Assembly: GCA_963969595.1 (NCBI GenBank)
Contig: OZ018411.1
Location: forward strand, 1,366,501 to 1,430,500
DNA length: 64,000 bases
Reading direction: 5' to 3'
DNA from: Neckera pumila
Taxonomy: Eukaryota; Streptophyta; Bryopsida; Hypnales; Neckeraceae
Both the position numbers and the translations under genes were made by a program. Below are positions 47,611 through 60,244 of this stretch, one piece after another. Under the pieces are notes generated by a model. The model was not told the DNA's origin and did no database searches. It saw only the letters and a list, made by a program, of their open reading frames with translations. Numbering within the stretch: the stretch's first letter is position 1; each line of letters begins with the position of its first letter.

Positions 47611-47830
47611 TCAACTTTTTTTCTTTTTTTTGAAAAAAATGAATCGAAATTTCATTGCGAAGGGGCACAATACAAACCTGCCAGCCACAAGTGGCCTAGC
47701 AGGAAGAGACCAAATACAAAACAAGACAGCACGGACCAAAGACGACAGGGACAGGGAGGGAGGCCGGCGAGCATCGCCAGAGAGGGGCCGTGAGCCCCCT
47801 CGGTTTCGAATCAACTTTGAAATCTCCACG
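47611..47830 (-). repeat. Possible LINE 3'-end or other retro-relic
   Basis: A T-rich/A-rich junction (47609-47640), then 'tttcattgcgaaggggcaca' and a GC-rich tract. Resembles the tail region of a plant LINE in minus orientation, but there is no diagnostic protein segment. Weak. Confidence 0.25.
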
Positions 47831-48345
47831 TAGACTGATTAGGGCTTCTTGAAAAATTAGTCCACACAAGGTTGCTATATTATTTCGAGTGTTCAACTTC
47901 TCTACATTTGGCGGACGCTCATGCTCCTGACTTCTGATAAACTCTAATTTCTCTTGGGTCGACGATTACCCTCCTGGTTGCAAACTTGCAATTGTTGACA
48001 TTTGCAGCCAAAATCTCCACATGTCAAAGTTCGTAATTATGAGAAACCAGCTACATTTATGAATCATGCCTGTGGCTATTCACCAACCCAAATCTTAATG
48101 CGCTACGCTCATATCACTGCAGTATTTGAATGGTCAGGTGCCGAAGCAACTATGAAGCTGCAAACACTAGAAGAAGCGTCCTATATTCAATTTCAGATGC
48201 CACCGCTGAAGCTCCTCGAGCACTCATAAGGAAGTCAAGCACTGATATCAGTTTGTCAGAATCGAACCGCCGTCACTCTGCTGAAGTGCGTTCCACCTAC
48301 TCAGTTTCTCAGGATTAATACAAAATCATTGGTTATCATCTGGTA

Positions 48346-48355
48346 GTATTGAATT
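48346..48355 (+). repeat. Target-site duplication of element B, left copy (gtattgaatt)
   Basis: Exact 10-bp match to 60530-60539, immediately outside the terminal inverted repeats. Ten bases is within the 8-11 bp range of Mutator-like elements. Confidence 0.95.
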
Positions 48356-48640
48356 GCAGGACGTTAAATCGTGCCATCCTTTGTGGGCCCGCCTGACGTG
48401 GCGCGTGGGGTCTAGGTCGGGCCCGGCCTGCACGCCGCGGCTTGGACGACCCACAAAGGACAGTCCGATTCTTTGGGAACGCGTGGAGGGTGCTCCCCGA
48501 CGCGACGACGATTTCCGCGAACCCGACGGAGAGGACCCCGACGGAGGGAATGAACGACGTCCAGCGCGAAATGACATCATGTGCGCCTCGACGGGACGGT
48601 TTGGGGGTTCACGAATGATGACGGTGAATTAATTGCAGGA
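48356..48640 (+). repeat. Left terminal inverted repeat of element B (285 bp)
   Basis: Reverse complement of 60245-60529 with scattered substitutions. GC-rich and long, as in Mutator-type elements. Begins GCAGGAC and ends TTGCAGGA, so the octamer word marks both edges of the repeat. Chance ORFs of 70-90 codons on both strands come from its composition. Confidence 0.95.
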
Positions 48641-49253
48641 AGTCGAATGCAAGCAGACGTTCTGCATTTCCGACTGCTCCATGACGTACTGCCAAAAATC
48701 AGCTCCGTCGTCCCTCCTCACGAAGTGGAGTTTCACAACTGCTGTGCTTTAGGCATTTTTCTGTTCCACTTGAAATAAAAATGATGAATGTATTTCGCAA
48801 CCACGATGAGTAGACCATTGAAAATGTCAGGGATGTTCTGCATGCGGTTTTAGGTTTACTCGATTTCCTGTATTACACCCATAACCCTGTTGGCGCCGGC
48901 GGTTTAGGGTTTAGGGGCCGCTCCTGGGTATTTGACGGCGCTACTGTTGCTGCTTTGCCGTTTTCCTGTTTTGGCGCATATTCGCAAGGACTATTTTATT
49001 GTATTATCTCTTTAGGTAGGATTTAGAGCGTGTCATGCAATCCGTGCTACGCCTACTTAGATGATTGTACAGAGGAGGTATACTACGTAGTCAACGTATT
49101 ACACATGCTTTGCAACACCGACTTGCATGTCACGAGAGCAACAGTGCGAAACACAGCGGAATTTAGAGTTTGGTGTCTCCTTTGTACGGGCATCCTGCCA
49201 TCGGAGTGCGTGTCGTGTCTTCCAAATTTCATGGTACTTCCTCGACAGCGATC

Positions 49254-52200
49254 ATGGAGTCCACCGGTGACTTCGAATCATCAGCATCTGATGAGGAGAA
49301 GCGAGAGGCAGCTGGAGCTTATGACCTGGAGCGCGAGGCGGAGCTCGTTCGAGGAATGCAGGACATGGTGCAGTACCCGAAACCGGGCCTCATTAGGTAC
49401 GCTGACCTCGTTTGGATTCCGCATGAGACCACTGGCAATCGTTCCGTCGTCATCTCCGAAATTGCAGCCATTCCCTGGGAACGATTAGAAGATTTTGTCA
49501 AAGGGCAGCAACAGAACCCCGAATACCCAGCTACCTTCAACCGCCACATAAAGAAAAAAAATGCCGCGGTGTCATTAGCCAGACCACAGGCTTACTCCGC
49601 TTCCCAAATTATCCGGTAAGTGCAACTGGAAACTCTTACCCAACGTGTCGGCTTAAGAATTAGGGTATCCAACTTGCAAGGGTGCGAAGGTTTTGTCTTG
49701 CAAGTCACCAAACAAATTCATGCAATCTGTGGCCACCTTGACAGGGCAACATGCACATTGGCTCTCCATGATTAAGCAGGAGTAATTGCTCAAAACTTCG
49801 GTCTGTTTTCACTGCTTGACATTTGCATCCTCGTTTGCACTGATACTGCAGATACCACTGCTGCTTTGGGCCGCAGAACCACTCCGAAGTCGTGCCACAA
49901 GACATCCAAGCAGTTCTGGACTCGTCAACCAAGAAAAGAAAGAAGGCTGCAGAGAACAGCATGGGTAAACGGAGAGGCAAGAAGGTAGTTCTTGAGTATG
50001 ATGTTTTCCCTACCACACAACCGAGTCAAGGAAAGCGGAAGAGAATTGGTAAGAAGCAATCCGGAAGATCAATAAAACGAGGATGCCAGTGCTGCTTCTT
50101 TGCCAAGCAGCTATACCAGGACCCAGAAATCTGCCAGATCATCTACCGCCATCCCCACCATACCAACAGAGAAGGTCATGTTGTTCACGGAGTCCAGGTT
50201 CCCGGATTCAAGGACAATCTGGGTTCTGCGCTTTCAGACGAGATGAAGAAACACCTGACGAACCTTCTCTGGCTTGGTCTGTCCCTTTTCCAGGTCATGC
50301 AACAGCATAAGATGTTTGTGAAGAACTTGGCACCAGAGAGTGGTGAGGTTAGTAGGGACACATTCGTGCAGGCACAGGACGTCCGAAACCTCGCCAAAAC
50401 GAGAGACAAAGTGCTTTGGCAGAGGCATGCCAGTGATCTCAAAAGCGTGAAGATGTGGGTTGACGAGAACCCAAACTCAGTGTTCTGCTACCGAGAACAT
50501 GGCCTCCTAGATTTGAATGAAAAGAAGCAGGACGATACACCATTCACTCTAGGGATACAAACTCCATGGCAGTTGGAGATGCTTGCGAAGTGCGAGCACA
50601 ACAGCACGCTCTCCATTGATGCCACGTTTGGCACATCCGTTACTCGGGTGTGCCTCACTACTCTCAAGCACTCCCAATTGCTTCGATTTTGGTAGAGAGC
50701 TCTAATTATAATGAAGTTTCTGGGTTCTGCATCATTGCTTCCAGGGTTAAAACTGGAAAGAAGTTTTCCCCTCCACATAGAGCTAGAAGAAATAGACAAT
50801 ATGAGATGATCTGACAATGAGCATGGACTGCAGTACCCCTTGTACACGGTGATGTTTTTTGACGAGTGGAGAAACAGAATTCCAGTCGCATTCTTCGTCA
50901 TCTCCTAGTGCCGAGAGCAGGACCTGCGGTACGTTCTCCAAGAGCTGCAGAATCGAGGACTTAAAGACCACCGATCCTGTCTCCAACATCAATTATCATC
51001 GACAATGCTCAAGCTGAGATAAATGTGCTCAGGTACTTCTGCCCGATTTTAGTTATGGATACACTCTCATCTTAGGAAGAATTGTCAATGTCCACGTAGC
51101 TTCAGTCATACTCGGCTGTACACAGCCATGTACGACAGGACATCCTTAGATACATGTGCAGGACCACCACCTGAAACTGAAAGCAAGCGGCATTTAAGTA
51201 TTATGTATTTTCAGTTTAGGGTGGACTCTGGAAAATTCTTTGAGCTCAAGCGTATAACTCCTGAAAACCGGATGCCAATGTTTAAGACGATAAGGATTAT
51301 GCAGGACAATTTGGCCGCACTGTGCAATTTTCCTGTGCCTTTGGCATGTTCGGAAGGCCTCGAAAGAGAATGCGGTGAAGAAAATTTTGACTATTGGAGA
51401 GCGGGCGTATGTGCTGAACGCGATTGGTGACATCATGTAAGGCAAAGGATCGCCGGTGGACTGCGATCCTGTCCTCTGGGTGCAGCATGCACTTGACACC
51501 CTTTCTAAAGAACGCCCAAATGCTGCCACCTTCATGAACTACATGAAAAAACACTGGTGGAACAAGGCACAAATGTGGTGCGTGAGCAACCGGACGATTC
51601 CACACGCGGGGCAGAACACAAATGCTGCTATCGAGTCCTACCACGGGAACTTGAAAAGCATTTTGAAGTCCTCTCGCGAACCGTTTGATGGTAGAAGATT
51701 AGATTGACTCATTTTCCATCTTGTGGGAGATGTGTGCATCCATTATTGGTACGCAGTGCAGTGCAAGGTCTATGGGTTTGTGCGGAATAAGAACTAGGAG
51801 GGGATTGTTGCCACTGCGATAGTCCGGGCCAAAACCATTCCGGATTCGGCAGTGACTATCTACCCGGACGGGAAGGACATCGCGGTTGTTAGCTCCATCA
51901 ACCACACTCCCAAGGTTTGGACCATCTTCGGACCTGATTCAAAGTGGGCCCAATGTAACTGTCCTGTTGGACTGCAGGGCATGATCTGCAAACATACAAT
52001 GAAAGTGTTCCGTCTTCTACACCCGGAGGTTTCAGATGGACTTCTTGTCAGAGAGGCCGGTACTTCCTACGGAGTGGAGAAGGAGATTCCGATGTCCCAG
52101 TGCTTTCATCCACGTCAAGAGGCGTCCGAAACAATGCAGAATATGTTCCCGGAGCTTGAGAACGCCACTGCCATAGATGACCGGGTACTAAAGAATTGCA

Positions 52201-52517
52201 CAGTAAACGTTCTGCACACTGCCGCCAAGGCCGTTCAAAAAGCTCAGGATCCTAAGGTTACGGCGGCAAAACTGTTTGATGCTCTAGTCGACGGCGCAGC
52301 GGAACACCCTCGGCTATTTGACTTCCTCCTTACAAACCTGAAGAACGCGAGGGGAAAGCAAATCGAACTTGTAGCCCGAGGCCTCGCTGGAGTTGAAGAG
52401 AACTTGAGCTCACGGGTTTTTGAGGAAACTCCGGGGGACAACTTGCTGAAGAGGTACCGTAGTTTCTTAGAGTCGAAAAGCAGGAAGGCTTCACGTACGA
52501 GGATTCCTAAAAAATAA
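49254..52517 (+). pseudogene. MULE transposase of element B, decayed
   Basis: Inferred exons: 49254-49615, 49852-50638 (phases agree), then from 50834. Seen in order: an acidic N-terminus; 'RYHCCFGPQNHSE' at the start of exon 2; a Lys/Arg-rich stretch; 'TLSIDATFGTS' (first catalytic Asp at 50618); 'YPLYTVMFFDEWRN' (50834 on); 'IIIDNAQAEINVLRYF' (second Asp at 51001); 'GQNTNAAIESYHGNLKSIL' (catalytic Glu at 51633); and a SWIM zinc finger, CNC at 51954-51962 and CKH at 51987-51995, followed by a helical tail ending at 52517. This is the MULE DDE transposase plan. Breaks: TAG at 50906-50908, a frameshift between 50909 and 51000, TGA at 51705-51707 (a Trp position in 'GRRLDW') and TAG at 51795-51797, plus a messy stretch 51040-51450. 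The start ATG at 49254 is the first with a plausible protein. Confidence 0.85.
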
Positions 52518-52849
52518 CCCTACTGGCGTAGGACTTTCTGAACCATATGTGTAGAACATTGTGTGTAGTTCTGCTCACAATGTGCAACACGTGCATGGAC
52601 ATACGTTAGAGCATGAACTATAAACTGATGCGTTCATGTGGTCCTCTTTTTGTCGCATATTAACCTTCTTCTTTGGATTTGTCCAAGAAGACTAGGCACT
52701 GCAGAATATGGACTAAGTGAACATTTTGTTATCTGCATTTCAATACAACAGTGGATTTATTCTCTCAATCCCGTTTCTAGGAGATTAAGTGTTGTGTGCG
52801 GGTTCCACCGAATCCCTTGTCCGATTTTGTAGCCAGTGCTCTACTGCCA

Positions 52850-54400
52850 CTGCTTTCTTCAGGGGTCAGAATCACCTTTGTCACACAGAACATACACTGA
52901 AGTGATGTTAGGCGGTTTTCTGTTTCATATTGAAGCTTACTACACAAATTGACAATGGATTATACATGCCAGTAACTTTTTAAAAGACGCTGACCATGTT
53001 TTCACCGAAATTCCTACAACATTGTCATGCAAATGTAAGAGGGTGCAATCCGGAAAAAATTTAAAACGTCGAGAACACACAGAACCCATAGGATCTTGTA
53101 GTAAACTATTTTGAGAAGATCGGGAAGAGATATCTGAACTTTCCACCTTGCACATTGCAAGCTAATAGCGTCTGATTTGAAGAAAAAAAAAGCGGCAATT
53201 CCAATGAAAAGTGGGCAGTTGCACTTGACAAGGTCACATATTTATAAAGAAAGGTCCTGCGTGGGGGTACCCTTATTGTAATTCATCATGGAAAGTTCGC
53301 TACATAGGGTGGACATTTCAAGTCACTTAGAAATGAACAACATATAGGAAAAACAATATAAGAAAAAAGAAATTCGAAAAAAAAATCAACATTATAATGA
53401 CAAAGTTTAAATCCATGCATCCAAATTTTTCTAGAGTTATGGTACTTTTTCTACCTTTTTATGATTTTGGAAAGAAGATAAATAAATGTACAAGTACACT
53501 TAGAAATTTTGTCTTGCAATTTTGGTCGCCTTAGTTATTGAAGATGAAAATCCACTACAAATCACATTTCTTTTTCTAGATTTCCATCCAAAAAATTAGA
53601 TCAAAGTTTATGATATTTGGTAAATTTTTGTGCCTATTATCGTGTATTGGTTATGACTGAAGTCTAACTGCATGCCTTCCATCAAGGCTAGTAGGAGCTC
53701 CTAAGCACATAAAATAAAATCTAAACATTAGAAGAATTATTATGATTTGTTATGCTTCTGGCATTGGAAGCTCCCCTTGGCGCCAAGATGGAGTGCAAGG
53801 GGGACGGGATACATTTTGCTACCTATTTTTTTTAATTTTTTTTTAATTTTTTTTTAATTGGGAGGTAATACATTTTGCTACCATTTTTTTTTTTTTTTAA
53901 TTTCTTAAAACTTCGGAGGGGAAACATCTTGCTACCAATTTTTTATTTTTTTTTTAATTTTTTAAAATTTGGGAGGGCATACATTTTGCTACCTTTTTTT
54001 TTAATTTATTTTTTAGAGTTTGGGAGGGTATACATTTTGCTACCCATTTTTTTTTCTTGTTTTTTTTCATTTTCTAAAAATTCGGATGGGATACATTTTG
54101 CTACAAATTTTTATTTATTTATTTTTTAATTTCTTAAAAATAGGGGGACTCCACGTTGCATTGTAGGGTCACTCTCGGCGCAACGCGGAGCTTTGAAGCA
54201 TTAAGGAAACTACAAGATAAATAAATAAAATGTTAAGAAAAAAAAAATGGAACCAAATATTTTAGAAAACTAAAAAACGTTGCTTGGAGGCTACTATTAG
54301 TGCCGAGTGGAATCCTAATGCGCAGTACAATTTAATTGGCAGAACATAATATAATTAACAATATAATTAACAGAAGTGGAGTTCATCCACTATGTTGTCC
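52850..54400. repeat. AT-rich repeats inserted inside element B
   Basis: 52870-53270 resembles a decayed TTAA-type copy in the orientation of 35518 ('atgttttcaccgaaattcct', 'aggatcttgtag', 'gtgggcagttgcacttgaca'). The minisatellite at 53768-54195 follows. The TGCAGRAC word is absent here, and composition matches the intergenic repeats, not the element B genes. Confidence 0.6.
53768..54195 (+). mobile_element. Small inverted-repeat element containing a minisatellite of about six 60-bp units
   Basis: The left edge 'agctccccttggcgccaaga' and right edge 'tctcggcgcaacgcggagctt' are imperfect reverse complements. Between them a unit 'gggaggtatacattttgctacc' plus a T-rich stretch is repeated about six times at 50-65-bp spacing. 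An 84-codon Phe/Leu-rich open frame (53875-54129) is a by-product. Minisatellite-bearing MITEs are known in plants. Confidence 0.6.
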
Positions 54401-54837
54401 AAGCCGGAGTACAAACTGAAATGTGACCCTAAACCCCGATAGAAGCGTGAGGACCTGAAAGTAGCATATATACAGCCCCCAATGTTATTTCACGATGACG
54501 TCTCCGGGGGGTCCACCAACTGCAGTACTGCATTGGAATGAACTCACTACATGAATTTGTGAACCCTCAAACTATTGAAGCAGAACCCTATCCCAATATA
54601 CTTGGGCCTAATTTACAGCTGCACGACTTCAGAGCTACCATAGATCTAAGCAGCTTACCAAATAATTCAAGAACTTGCGTAATCGATCTTCCTCGGGGAC
54701 AACCTCTACACACTGCGGGTATGTTTTGCTCCTTTCGCACTTCGGGAACCTTCGCAGGCACTAATGGAGGTCACTAGGGAATTGCCACCTGCAAGCAGAT
54801 TGTGTTCCAGGAGTTCGCATTCGGAATTGCCGGCGTC

Positions 54838-57800
54838 CTACTCTGCAATACTGGATCTTGGTTTAGCGGGGCTAAGGAATACCTGCCACTGAGCATCGGG
54901 ACCGTGCACGCTGCGCAGGACTTGGTACAGAGTTCTCTTAACCCAGTCCCGCATCTGGATCCCACCATCCTCCGTCAACCGCTTTGACACCTGAAACAGC
55001 CTTACACACTTCAACACGTGTCCTGCGAATGTAAAAGAAAATGTCCAGTGGTAAACTTCTCGTTAGAATCACATACCTTTGACGCACTAAGTGCTCCCTT
55101 ACAACATTGTCGGATGCATGTCAAGGCGTACTTCATGGTCCAATATCCGCACTCCCACATGTCACTCTGCACCGGCACTAACAGCCGCTTCCAAGAACAC
55201 CAGTCGACGGTAGAGCGGTACCTCTTGTCCTGCTGAGTTATCCCTAATCTGTGAGCCCATAGTTTACCTAGAAGTCGATAGAAAGTCGTGTTGTTGTGCA
55301 ATGTAGCAGAATGCAGTGAATCAAAATGGAATAGCTGTGACTCACTCGTCATGACCGCTAAACTCCAGTGCCCCGCATCCACAACAGGCACTACCAAAAT
55401 GGGGGGATCACGGTCAAGTGGAAATTTCTTCCTTAAAAACTCCTCAACTAGGTTGTACATCTACTTTTGGCCGGCCGCGAATTTCTTTAGAGAGTTGAAA
55501 AGAAACGGAGTGCAGAACAGGTATTGCTCAAAAGGGTACTGCAATAAGCACCAATGGCGGAACCAATCAAAAAGAGCAGAACTAACCCACCCATCTCGTT
55601 CAAAAAGGGCCCGAGTGTCCCGCGGAACGGCCAGAGAGCAAGAGTGACTTGCTTCTCTGAAGTGCAGCGTGAACACCTCACACCCACCTGCCATATCCAC
55701 AATGTGGTCGAGTTCGCCTTCGAGCCTGCAACACAAAGTAGGTAATCGTTACTTTGGGCAATTCACTGCAACACTAAACTAATGCAATCCACAATGAGAA
55801 TGAAGCCAATGAGTGCAAGATGGTAGAATACGACTGGAATGAACTCTGTGAATAAGCACGGTTCATTGAGGTATACAAGCGTCCAACGCAGAATATGTTC
55901 CGCGGGACATAGTGTTCTGCAGTGGCATACCACTGCATGACACGAGAGCATCGTCTACACCGCAGAACTACATAGCCCTATAGGTCTCACCGCTCTGCAT
56001 TGAGCGTGTCCTCCGTGACCTCGTCTGCAAGGACATGTGGGTCGCGAGTGGTGTCCTGTTCAACCGACTGTAGGTCGTCGCCGTCGTCCTGTTGAAGGTC
56101 GGGTCTTGCCATTACGGAAGGTTTTCCTGCATGACCACTCTCATCGGACTTGGACTTCACTGCGTCTGGAACGTCCGGCAATGCGATGTCGTTGTTCACT
56201 ACCACCCTGGAACTCCCTTCATCGCCTTTCAGAATTGTTCCCCCCTCGCGAACGAACGCTGGCCCATCCCCTAATGCACATGCCCGTGGTACCTCTCGCA
56301 TGTGCAACTCGATGACTTTCTCCTCTGAACCCTAGTCAGCGCTGCCAAGGACCTCATTTCCTAATGAAGTTGTGACAAAGTCTTGCGCACAGTAACCCTC
56401 AATTCCTTGAAGGAAAGTGGATTCGGTGTCGGTCGGGATTTTGCCCTCTCCTACGTTCTACTCACCTGGCTCTCGGTTCTCCTGCTCTCCCTGTCATGAA
56501 GTGTCATCGCTTGCTTCTTTGGACTTGGGATGGTGTGATCGTGGGGACTGCATGAGAAGACGCTGGACTGCACGCAGTCCTGAAACGCGATGGTCCTGCA
56601 TGCCCTGAACAGATCTTTGCAGGACAACTTGACCTCCGAAGGCGGCACTCGCATAGGTGGTTTCTCCCACAAACACCCACCCCATGTTGATATCTTCACG
56701 AAGTGCGACTGTGTCCCGAAAGGCCTACACGGAAATAGACAGAACGAACCTTGGTGAAAATGCAGAACATACTACAATCGTCAGAGAAGAAGACAACTCT
56801 TTCCGACCCGGAAGCCTAAAGACAAGGTCATCCGCAAAAGACAATACCGCCACCTAGAAACGGAAGTGGTAGAACATAGTTTGGAATCTTACCTTCTGGC
56901 ATTCTTGCTTGTCGGCATTGGTACATGGTTTGCCGTGCCACAGACTCTCCAAGGAAGACCTCTACCCATTGCGCTGCATATCTACAAACGCTCGCCAACA
57001 GACGCGGTGGAGGAACTCTCTGACCTTCTCGACGACCTCGGCTTGCTGTCCGGAATACCCTAAAAGCGCGAGGAGGTCCGTCCTGCACTGATTAACGGAC
57101 TCCGTACTGCTGAACATCGTCGGGAAGAACACCCAATCGTGATGTAAAAAATCTAGCGCCAGAGCCACGAGTTGCTTCGACGTGGATCCCTCTCGAGCAA
57201 CAGCTAGTAGATTCTCAGAAGTAAGCCCTAGAGATGGGTGGGCCAAGGGCTCCGCCTTTCCTGCTGCACGGCGAAGCATAATCTTCACCGCTCGGAGAAT
57301 CTGCGAGCATTCTTTTTCAAGAGAGAACTCTGCTGGTGCGTCTTTGGCCGCCCAGTCCTCTAGAATTTTGTCCAGCTCCTCCGTGGTGTGAGCCCAAGGA
57401 GCTCTTTGTCGCCGCTTGTGCGTGCCTTGCAGCATTATGTACAGTGGCGACCATTGCCACTGCTGTTGCTCATCAGCAAGGTTCTTTGCATTGTCGAATA
57501 ACCAAAGTCGGTCTTTGACGTGTTTAAACCGCAGAACCTCTAGAGTCTTCCTGGCCTTTTCCTTCTCAACGATATACCTGTCCATGTCATTCCGGAACTC
57601 CAAGTAATGCTGGATGTCGCGGAGTCCCTTGTCCACAGACTCTTCCAAACCGCCGGCTTTAAAGAACTTCGAGTCGAACTTCTTCAGGGACCGCCGAACT
57701 TCCATCCGGAATTCTTCAGTCTTCTCCACCGTGCTAGTGCCTTGTATTAGAGAAAATCAGTAACCAAAGTCCGTTAGCAATGGGTATACACAATCTGTTT

Positions 57801-59807
57801 GGTCAACGCGAACCCTTGCAAAAAGATGCAGAACCCGGTGAAAAGTAGCTGACAGTGCATGACAGTGTTCTGCACCCTGACAAAAACGACGCGAAGGACT
57901 GCAGAACTCCGGAGTGTTTGATCGGAAGGGGACGAACCTGATCCTCTTCATCGTCTGGGTAACCCCACATCTCGAGGACCTCGTACATTTTCTTAACGAG
58001 GATGCCTTCTTCATGCATACGCCGGAGTTCTTTCATTGCCGCCTCCGGATCTTTTAGCACCTCAGAATCGAGCACTAACCCGTTATCATGAACCATAAGC
58101 GCAGCACCAGTCCACTACACTTCCTCGGGCTTTGCCCTCAGCCTGGTCTTGCCCTCTACCGTCCACTTGGCCGCCATAGCTTCAGCTTCGGCAACCACCT
58201 CGTCACGGCTTACTGTAGGCTTCTCTTTTGTCTTCGTGGCCGGGTTCTGCTTCAGCGTCGTATTGTGCAACATCTTCTTCGAACTCGTGCCCTCCAGCGC
58301 AGCCAAGCTTGCAAGCTTTCGTCCAGGTGCTCTGCTGCCTTTGGCTCCTGGAGTCACATCCGCGCAGGATGCGGGATCTGCGGCGGTGTCTTGCATGGTG
58401 TCCTGCGACAGTCGGGCGTGCGACCCGGACCTAGTCTGCCGGTCGCTACGCTTCTCCGGTGGAGAGGGATTCGTCTTCGGCTTGTACCCAAGCTGGGGGA
58501 GGTCGGTTTCGCTCGGAAGAAGTGCTCCCCTCGGCTTCTCGAACGCGCCTGCGGCTTTGTTCTTCGGTATGTCCTTCGCAGGGAGGTCCTGCACCGTGCT
58601 TCGCTGGACTGGGAGCTTCTGTTTCTTTTTTAGCATTGGCGCATCAAGTTCTTCTTGGACCTTCGGTTTCCTTTTCGGCGTTGACGTTTCTGGTTCCCTA
58701 CGGAGGGGCTTCAAGGAAGGCTGCCTGACTGGCTCAGCTACGCCCTGGTTGAAGAGAATCCGCTTCGACTCTTCAGTTTCGCCTTCAACCACGTCAGATA
58801 CATTTTGAAGAAGGCTTCACCGCGGTACTTTTCACATTCTCCCGTCATCCGATGCCAGGAAAGGCGGTTCTTGTCATTGCACTCCATCTGGCAGTGAATG
58901 CAGAAGAAGGGCTTCCTTCCAGTCCCAGTACGCTCTGCATCCGGGTTCTTGCTGGTGACATGCGCCTCCACGGTGAGCTTCTCGTACTCCGGCTCCGTGT
59001 AAAGACAGGCGACCTGCCTCCTTGAGTGCGTCATCTTGCTCTTGTATAAGCGCAAGTTGCCGGCATCTCCAACTTTCACCTGCACTCTCCGGAAAGCAGA
59101 AACAAGTTAGTTTGGTAGACAGTACGCTCAAAGCCGGGCTGTGCCCCTCCAAGACTGAGTGTGGTCTGTGGACAGCGACCATAGATACGCAGCACATCCG
59201 ACAAGAAGAAATTGCAGGACACATAGAACCCTAAAATGCTAATCTTCGCCATTAGGGATGCAGGACAATGCTTCTAGGAATATGCAAGACACAGTGGACC
59301 CTAACTCTGTAATCCACGACATTTGGTATAAATGACAAAGACTAAATAGCAAAATGCAGGACAAAGCGTATCCAGAACCCTATAATCAGAATCGTAAACG
59401 GGAGATGCATTACTTACGTTTTTTACGAGCCCGGGTGGACTGAAGCGGAGAATATCCTTGAACTCGACCAGACCAAGCCACCGGATCATGTCCGGATCCT
59501 GGTAAGCGTAAATCTTGTTGCCGTCGTTGTCGATTAGCGTAATGACTTTCCGATACTTCGACTGTCCAGCCGCTTGCATTTTCGGCTTCTTCTTGGCGTC
59601 CGCGGACTTCTTCAACGCGGTGTTCTGCAACTCAGTTTCGCTTAGCTTGCTGTCACCGCTCCCTTCCTCCGAGTCTCCGTCGTCACTCGTATCTCCATCC
59701 CTCTCAGGTAGGGAGTCGTCGGAGACTGTAACGCTGGAACGAGGCATTCCGCCCTCCGACTTGAACCCTAAATTACCAAGGCGTGCAATAATCCAGGCGG
59801 CCCGCAT
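54838..59807 (-). pseudogene. Multi-exon element B gene: C2H2/C2HC-type zinc finger region plus C-terminal Ulp1 (C48) peptidase, decayed
   Basis: Supported exons: 59747 or 59807-59418; 59079-57938; 57740-56893; about 56708-56450; about 56310-55987; about 55736-55077; 54990-54838. Exon 1 encodes an acidic Ser/Asp/Glu stretch and 'YRKVITLIDNDGNKIYAYQD'. Exon 2 has 'FFCIHCQMECNDKNRLSWHR' followed by Cys (zinc-finger-like) and a Lys/Pro-rich disordered part. Exon 3 is an unknown, mostly helical domain. The Ulp1 part (numbered from the Met at 55460) has the catalytic set: His31 (AGHWSLAV), Asp47 (FHFDSL), Gln98 and Cys104 (VPVQSDMWECGYWTM). Known: Ulp1-type cysteine proteases cut SUMO; their role in MULEs is not settled. 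Breaks: TAG just before the Met at 55460 (55461), a stop at 58115, a stop at 56962, and a frameshift near 58798. Exon limits in the middle are approximate. Confidence 0.75.
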
Positions 59808-60244
59808 GAATCTAAAACCGCTCAGACAACGGAACTGAAGTGGAAGAGACCCTAACCGAAATGACGGACAATAGAATTGAAATGTATGTGACCCTACGGT
59901 GGTTTACAAGAACACGGACCCTCAAGTGGAAAGCCAAAAATGCAAAGAAAAGTACCCAAGCAAGGAACGGCGGCTTCCTTACCCGACAGTGCGGCCTAAA
60001 AACGTCCTCAGAAAAAACGCCGTATGCACGCGAGAAGAGCCAGAAGCGCGAGAAGAGCTAGAAAAGCGTGAAGAGCGGCACCGTCGAAGAACAGCAATCT
60101 CGAAACGCCATGAATCCTCAGCCCGAACCGTAAAACACCGTGCCCAACAACGACGAACAACACACTACAGAGGGTTCTGCAAAAACGCCCACGAAAATGA
60201 AAATGAAAAGCAAAACTGCAGGAAGCTGGAAGACAACCAACAGG

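Noticed and set aside
48356..48640. ORFs of 84-92 codons in both TIRs of element B
   Set aside because: Present on both strands of a GC-rich terminal repeat; mirrored at both ends because the repeat is inverted, not because of protein function.
53875..54129. 84-codon Phe/Leu-rich open frame that looks like a membrane protein
   Set aside because: It reads through the T-rich minisatellite units.
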